NCBI GenBank assembly: GCA_021814355.1
Contig: JAKAIJ010000137.1
Location: 1-6,942 of the forward strand
Origin: Acidobacteriota bacterium
Lineage (GTDB): Bacteria; Acidobacteriota; UBA4820; DSQY01
Direction: 5' to 3'
Length of the DNA stretch: 6,942 nucleotides
Each line of letters begins with the position of its first letter. The stretch's first letter is position 1. Shown piece by piece: positions 5,723 through 6,942 of the stretch. The notes beneath the pieces are model-generated. The model had not been told where the DNA came from, did no database searches, and worked only from the letters and a program-made list of their open reading frames with translations. A program made the translations under genes and the position numbers.

Positions 5723-6741
5723 CCACGACGGACGGCGGCTGGCGGCGCGAGGACGCGGAGTTCGTCGCCGGGGAGGTGGCGGCCCGCGTGGCGGAGGCCC
5801 TCGGGAATGCAGTCCCCGAAGGACTGGACGCGGCGGAGGCGGCAAGACTGAAGGCACGGCTGATCGAGGTCCTGCCCGCGGAGGCGGCGGGCGACGCCCG
5901 GCGCGTCTGCCGCCGCTTCGCCGACGAGAGGGAGCGGGCCGCGAAGGCCGAGGCACGCGCGCGGCGCAGGCGGGAGCACCACGAGAAGGGCGTGGAGCGC
6001 CTCACGCTGCACCTGAGGATCCAGCACATGGTCCTCTTCGCAAGCTGCGTCCTGCTGATCGTCACGGGGCTCCCCATCAAGTTCTACGACGTGGGGGTCT
6101 TCTCGTGGATCGCCCACGTGGCGGGCCGGGGGGTGCTCCACAACCTGCACATGCTGGGCGCGCTGGGCCTCACCGCCATCGCCGCCTACCACCTCTTCTA
6201 CACGGCCCTCTCGGAAAACGGGCGCCGCGACTTCGGCCTGCTCATCATGCGGCCCCAGGACGCCAAGGACGCCTTCCGGCAGATCCTCTATTTCCTCGGG
6301 TTCAAGAAGGAGCGCCCCCTCTACGGGCGCTTCTCCTACGTGGAGAAGTTCGACTACTGGGCCGTCTACTGGGGCATGGTGGTCATGCTCGGCTCGGGCT
6401 ACATCCTCTGGTCCTACGTCCCCGACTCCACGATCGGCGGGCTCCTGCCCAAGCTGCCCAAGTCAGTCTTCGACATCTCGCGCGAGGCCCACTCGGACGA
6501 GGCGCTGCTCGCCACGCTCGCCATCGTGGTCTGGCACTTCTACAACGTCCACTTCAACCCGAAGCGATTCCCGGGGAGCCTCACCTGGTGGCACGGGAAG
6601 ATCACCGTGGAGGAGTTCAAGGACGAGCACCCGCTCGAGTTCGAGGAGTGGCGAACCGCGGGAAGAACCTCCGAGGATGACGAGCCGGTGGAAAAAGTCC
6701 TCGCTCCCTTGGCGGGACGCCGCCCGGGAGGTGACCGATGA
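5719..6741 (+). CDS. FdnI-like membrane cytochrome b with long cytoplasmic N-terminal extension
   Basis: A 340-residue protein. The first ~90 residues are soluble, rich in Ala, Arg and Glu, probably helical and possibly coiled coil at about 60-88, with no signal peptide, so likely cytoplasmic. Four membrane helices follow (about 101-119, 139-162, 211-231, 261-279), with His103, His144/His158 (14 apart) and His258/His273 (15 apart) as likely haem b ligands. YGRFSYVEKFDYW (202-214) and the tail EHPLEFEEW (303-311) are also seen in the b part of the fused protein (GRFSYAEKAEY, EHEHPEELERM). ATG 5719 overlaps the preceding stop, with GGGGAG (5708-5713) five bases upstream. The frame stays open far upstream, but only as an overlap with the cytochrome c gene. 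It is best read as the quinone-reactive partner of the nine-haem protein. The function of the N-terminal part is unknown. Confidence -1.
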   Translation: MTTTDGGWRREDAEFVAGEVAARVAEALGNAVPEGLDAAEAARLKARLIEVLPAEAAGDARRVCRRFADERERAAKAEARARRRREHHEKGVERLTLHLRIQHMVLFASCVLLIVTGLPIKFYDVGVFSWIAHVAGRGVLHNLHMLGALGLTAIAAYHLFYTALSENGRRDFGLLIMRPQDAKDAFRQILYFLGFKKERPLYGRFSYVEKFDYWAVYWGMVVMLGSGYILWSYVPDSTIGGLLPKLPKSVFDISREAHSDEALLATLAIVVWHFYNVHFNPKRFPGSLTWWHGKITVEEFKDEHPLEFEEWRTAGRTSEDDEPVEKVLAPLAGRRPGGDR

Positions 6742-6942
6742 CCCCCTCGCGGAAACGGTGGGCCGTCCTCCTGGCGGGCGCCGTCGTCCTGCTGCTGGCG
6801 GGCGGCTGGTTCTTCGTGGACGTGGCGGCGCGCCGTTCGGCGTTCTGCGGCCGCTGCCACTACATGACCCCCTACGTGGACCAGTGGAAGGCCTCCACCC
6901 ACAAGGGCGTGGACTGCGTGGCGTGCCACCCCACGCAGCGCC
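6738..6942 (+). CDS. NapC/NirT-type multihaem cytochrome c (3' end missing)
   Basis: The first 68 codons are present. A short N-terminus with basic residues (SRKRW) leads into one membrane helix (about 8-29) that is probably an uncleaved anchor. CGRCHYM (37-43) and CVACH (60-64) follow, with W50, STH (53-55) and GVDC between. This pattern (CXXCHxM, W, SxH, GV-C-CH) is that of the NapC/NirT/NrfH family of periplasmic menaquinol dehydrogenases, in which the Met near haem 1 can be an axial ligand. The family usually has four or more haems, so at least two more are expected beyond the edge. ATG overlaps the preceding stop, with an excellent Shine-Dalgarno GGGAGGTGA (6726-6734). It may feed a further reductase or cytochrome outside the window. 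Confidence -1.
   Translation, partial: MTPSRKRWAVLLAGAVVLLLAGGWFFVDVAARRSAFCGRCHYMTPYVDQWKASTHKGVDCVACHPTQR

Noticed and set aside
4580..5956. 458-residue open frame on the minus strand
   Set aside because: It is antisense to the nine-haem cytochrome and has a biased, motif-free composition. There is no ribosome binding site or plausible domain.
1..6942. CRISPR array, tRNA or rRNA genes, insertion sequence or attachment site
   Set aside because: No short regular repeats with spacers, cloverleaf genes, transposase frames or terminal inverted repeats were seen on reading both strands.

Overview
This window comes from a very GC-rich bacterial chromosome. Third codon positions are dominated by G and C, and long meaningless open frames run antisense to the real genes. 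The secreted fibronectin-type-III protein at the left edge ends in a Cys-rich repeat style (GEGTAGNATAGPR near its C-terminus) that I associate with Acidobacteriota such as Holophagae or Thermoanaerobaculia. With the dense multihaem cytochrome genes, this suggests a respiratory acidobacterium or a deltaproteobacterium-like (Geobacter-type) anaerobe. The taxon is inference and is not proven by the sequence.

Layout, all on the + strand: (1) 1-1599, the 3' part of a large secreted protein of FN3 repeats plus a beta-sandwich domain, followed by a strong hairpin terminator (1626-1657). (2) 1600-1960, a 361-base gap that looks regulatory. It holds an imperfect 12-bp dyad (1694-1720), a possible sigma-70 promoter (1766-1794), a near-consensus sigma-54 -24/-12 promoter (1800-1815), and a leader able to form four hairpins, the last a perfect 10-bp stem 22 bases before the next start codon. 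(3) 1961-6942, a run of five genes reading out of the window. They are a multihaem cytochrome c fused to a b-type cytochrome (CbcL-like layout), a stand-alone b-type cytochrome, a nine-haem cytochrome c, another b-type cytochrome, and the start of a NapC/NirT-type cytochrome. The last four are joined by ATGA stop/start overlaps.

Together the five genes encode 21 visible CXXCH haem c sites plus one odd CTCH site, and three related membrane cytochromes b that share identical histidine spacings. The likely job is to take electrons from menaquinol in the inner membrane and pass them through periplasmic multihaem cytochromes to an acceptor, as CbcL-type and NapC/NirT-type quinol dehydrogenases do. 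The acceptor (extracellular metal, an outer-membrane conduit, or a soluble terminal reductase) is not in the window.

The most striking point is that the first operon gene (650 aa) looks like a fused, haem-expanded version of the third and fourth genes, so fused and split forms of the same module sit in one transcription unit, probably under sigma-54 control. I see no tRNA, rRNA, CRISPR array or insertion sequence.
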